A stretch of 9,099 bases of DNA from Mailhella sp. GTDB lineage: Bacteria; Desulfobacterota; Desulfovibrionia; Desulfovibrionales; Desulfovibrionaceae. This document shows, piece after piece, positions 6,964-9,099 of this stretch (positions within the stretch are counted from its first letter, which is position 1; every line of letters starts with the position of its first letter). The notes beneath the pieces were generated by a model. That model searched no databases and had not been told where the DNA came from. It saw only the letters and a list, made by a program, of their open reading frames with translations. The stretch is from assembly GCA_024404335.1 (NCBI GenBank), contig JAKSQA010000028.1, positions 1-9,099 of the forward strand, given 5' to 3'. A program made the translations under genes and the position numbers.

Positions 6964-7221
6964 ACCCGGAACCGCACGGTTTTCCCAGCAGCTGAAAATC
7001 TCTTATTTCCATGGATTCGTGAAGATTCCTTCCGGTACCATGGCCTTCAGCTGCCGTGCGGCCCATCGGTGCGCCGTGCCCTCCGGCCGTCGCCCGACTG
7101 CTTCTCCCGAAGCGGGAGATGCTCGTCGAACGCGCAGCCCGAGGCTTCGTTCAAGCACGTTCTGAAGCCGGCGTATGCTGCCCGGCCATTCGTATCCGGC
7201 TGAGCACAGGCCGCATTCCGC
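6964..7221. other. Convergent intergenic spacer between citXG and the biotin ligase gene
   Basis: 258 bases with no supported gene; short frames here have neither homology I recognise nor a good ribosome-binding site. It is where both flanking transcripts should end. Candidate structures are a weak AACCG-CA-CGGTT inverted repeat followed by TT at 6970-6981, a perfect 7-bp hairpin at 7103-7119, and a 6-bp hairpin overlapping the biotin ligase stop. None has a proper T-tract, so no intrinsic terminator is confidently assigned. Confidence 0.6.
7103..7119. repeat. Perfect 7-bp hairpin TCTCCCG-AAG-CGGGAGA in the convergent spacer
   Basis: TCTCCCG (7103-7109) and CGGGAGA (7113-7119) are exact complements around a three-base AAG loop; two more GC pairs outside a T-T mismatch could extend it. 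It lies midway between convergent genes and could aid termination or protect an RNA 3' end on either strand, but no T-run follows on either side. Role is inference. Confidence 0.45.
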
Positions 7222-7229
7222 TCATGCGG
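7211..7229. repeat. Inverted repeat CCGCAT-N7-ATGCGG overlapping the biotin ligase stop codon
   Basis: Six-base arms at 7211-7216 and 7224-7229 pair exactly around a seven-base loop; the TGA of the minus-strand gene (7222-7224) sits at the loop and arm edge. It has no T-tract on the minus strand, so it is at best a weak or Rho-assisted end signal, and could be chance in GC-rich DNA. Confidence 0.3.
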
Positions 7230-7977
7230 GAACGACATCGTCGGATGTCACGGTGAGGAGCCCCTGCGCCGTCTCCAGCAGAAGGCTGCCGTCGTCACCA
7301 AGGCCTGCGGCGACGCCCTCCACCTTCACGCCGCCCACGGTGGCCATGACCGTGCGCCCCATGTGGTCGCATCGTGACTTCCACTCCTCAAGCTGCGAAG
7401 CCCGCTCCCCCGCAAGCCAGGATGCCGTACGGACTTTCAGAGCGGCTCCGATCATCCTCCCGAGGTCCTCGGCTTCCGGGCAGGCATCAGTCAGGCGCGA
7501 GAGGTACGCAGGCGCCTTTCCGTTGTTCAGCACATCGGGCACGCCGCGTATGTTCATGCCTATGCCCACTACGGCGCCGCGCACCGTCGCATCGGCATTC
7601 ATGACGCATTCCGTAAGTATGCCGCACAGCTTGCATCCATCCACGCGGATGTCGTTCGGCCACTTGCACCCCGCATGAACCCCAAGCCGGGCCAGCACGT
7701 CCGTCACCGCCAGCGCGGGAAGAAGCGAATACCCGGGAAGCACGGAAACCGGAGCTTCCAGCGCGGCCCAGACGGAGAAAAGAAGGCTGTCCCCCGGGGC
7801 GCTCTCCCATGCCCGGCCAAGACGGCCGTGCCCCCGGGTCTGGTAGTCGGCGAGGACCATGGTCCCGTCCGCCACCTCTCCGGATTCCAGCATCCTCCTC
7901 ATCTCCCAGTTCGTCGAATCCACGCTCTCCAGATGGATCAGCAGGGGCGCCCTGTCTCCGTTTTCCTTTTTCAGCAT
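7222..7977 (-). CDS. birA: Biotin--[acetyl-CoA-carboxylase] ligase, short form without HTH
   Basis: 251 residues. It joins biotin to a lysine of biotin carboxyl carrier domains by way of biotinyl-5'-AMP. Catalytic-domain motifs are DSTN (20-23), YQTRGHGRLGRAW (45-57, the biotin/adenylate-binding GxGxxGR loop), KWPNDI (105-110), KLCGILTE (116-123, with the conserved lysine) and VVGIGMNIRG (136-145). A small C-terminal SH3-like domain follows (about 205-251). The N-terminal DNA-binding HTH of E. coli BirA is absent, so it should act as an enzyme only and not as a biotin-operon repressor. The frame is open upstream to 8055, but that extension is Arg-rich and unlike the family. ATG at 7977 has a strong GGAGGG ribosome-binding site and puts the catalytic domain at the start. 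It is convergent with citXG and divergent from carB; no link to the citrate genes is apparent. Confidence 0.9.
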   Translation of the reverse strand: MLKKENGDRAPLLIHLESVDSTNWEMRRMLESGEVADGTMVLADYQTRGHGRLGRAWESAPGDSLLFSVWAALEAPVSVLPGYSLLPALAVTDVLARLGVHAGCKWPNDIRVDGCKLCGILTECVMNADATVRGAVVGIGMNIRGVPDVLNNGKAPAYLSRLTDACPEAEDLGRMIGAALKVRTASWLAGERASQLEEWKSRCDHMGRTVMATVGGVKVEGVAAGLGDDGSLLLETAQGLLTVTSDDVVPA

Positions 7978-8092
7978 TCCGTCCCTCCTGTGGACCCGAT
8001 GTCCGGATCGGCTGCGCATCTCCGGGAAAGGCACGCAGGCCCGCCATGCCCGCATGGGAAGGTTCGGCTGCGCGCGAATTCAGATAACCCAG

Positions 8093-8119
8093 GGTCTACC
8101 CGGCCTCCGGGCTTGTCAA
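8093..8119 (-). promoter_or_regulatory. Candidate sigma-70 promoter for the biotin ligase gene
   Basis: On the minus strand a perfect -35 TTGACA (8114-8119) is followed after 15 bases by TAGACC (8093-8098) as a weak -10. The leader to the ATG at 7977 would be about 110 bases. The -35 sits inside the small palindrome GCTTG-T-CAAGC (8111-8121), and the spacer holds CCCGG-AGG-CCGGG. The short spacer and poor -10 keep confidence modest. Confidence 0.4.
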
Positions 8120-8276
8120 GCACGGCACCGCGCGTACATACCCCCCCGGATGAATGGCCGCCGAGAGTAAAAAATCCGTGATTTCAGTCCCTTTTCGTAT
8201 CAATTTAAGACAGCCCAAGACCGTATGAAATAGAATATGTTTAGATTTCAGTACGTTAAAATACAGCAATAAGAAC

Positions 8277-8312
8277 TTGCCATAGCTCCGGAATAACCGT
8301 AGTTAGTATAAA
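8277..8312 (+). promoter_or_regulatory. Candidate promoter for carB
   Basis: TTGCCA at 8277-8282 resembles a -35. At 17 bases lies TAGTTA (8300-8305), and a better-looking TATAAA (8307-8312) lies 24 bases away, which is too far. Either would start transcription 20-30 bases before the ATG. The strong A+T bias supports a promoter here, but the exact hexamers are uncertain. Confidence 0.35.
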
Positions 8313-8339
8313 ATTGTAACAAAAATCCAGGAGCGGAAC

Positions 8340-9099
<760 letters not shown>

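Larger units (their letters stand above)
7978..8339. promoter_or_regulatory. Divergent intergenic region between the biotin ligase gene and carB
   Basis: 362 bases without a supported gene. The left half is GC-rich and would be the biotin ligase leader; the right half (about 8165-8335) is strikingly A+T-rich, as expected for a promoter region. It contains a candidate minus-strand promoter at 8093-8119, a nine-base direct repeat GATTTCAGT at 8180-8188 and 8244-8252, a possible carB -10 (GTATAAAAT, 8306-8314) and the carB ribosome-binding site AGGAG near 8329. I recognise no riboswitch or attenuator. Confidence 0.6.

Noticed and set aside
7103..7119. Calling the 7-bp hairpin an intrinsic terminator
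   Set aside because: No T-tract follows the stem on either strand.
7978..8055. A 26-residue N-terminal extension of the biotin ligase
   Set aside because: Arg-rich and without homology, and it contains the strong ribosome-binding site serving the ATG at 7977.

Overview
This GC-rich window (apart from A+T-rich intergenic stretches) reads as chromosomal DNA of an anaerobic or facultative Gram-negative bacterium. The CarB N-terminus and the sigma-54/PrpR-type control resemble what I know from Desulfovibrionaceae-like anaerobes. That placement is a guess from memory; Synergistota or other anaerobes are not excluded.

Left half (1-4573): a divergent regulator/operon pair. On the minus strand a 750-residue aconitase-superfamily hydratase (E. 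coli YbhJ type) is followed 19 bases later by the start of a TcuA-like FAD-dependent tricarballylate dehydrogenase, cut by the window edge. Facing them on the plus strand is a PrpR-type sigma-54 activator. It is split over two overlapping reading frames: a PrpR_N-like sensor fragment, then PAS, AAA+ and Fis-type HTH. The 235-base divergent region holds a textbook -24/-12 sigma-54 promoter aimed at the hydratase, and upstream of it a cluster of GTTTCA/TGAAAC half-sites that are probably the activator's binding sites.

Middle (4583-6963): citC (citrate lyase ligase, with GNAT domain) and a citX-citG fusion follow the regulator with a 9-base gap and a 1-base stop/start overlap, so they look like one transcript. 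These proteins make and attach the citrate lyase prosthetic group and acetylate it. The lyase subunits citD, citE and citF are not in the window.

Taken together (inference), tricarballylate and cis-aconitate would be interconverted by the TcuA-like flavoprotein, aconitate and citrate or isocitrate by the hydratase, and citrate cleaved by citrate lyase matured by CitC/CitXG. This is a coherent tricarboxylate module under one sigma-54 activator. Flux could run towards tricarballylate as an electron sink or away from it as catabolism.

Right part (6964-9099): a 258-base convergent spacer with small hairpins, then a minus-strand biotin-protein ligase of the short type without the DNA-binding domain, a 362-base divergent intergenic region that is A+T-rich on its carB side, and the 5' part of carB (carbamoyl-phosphate synthase large subunit) running off the right edge. 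This part is housekeeping and unrelated to the tricarboxylate module.
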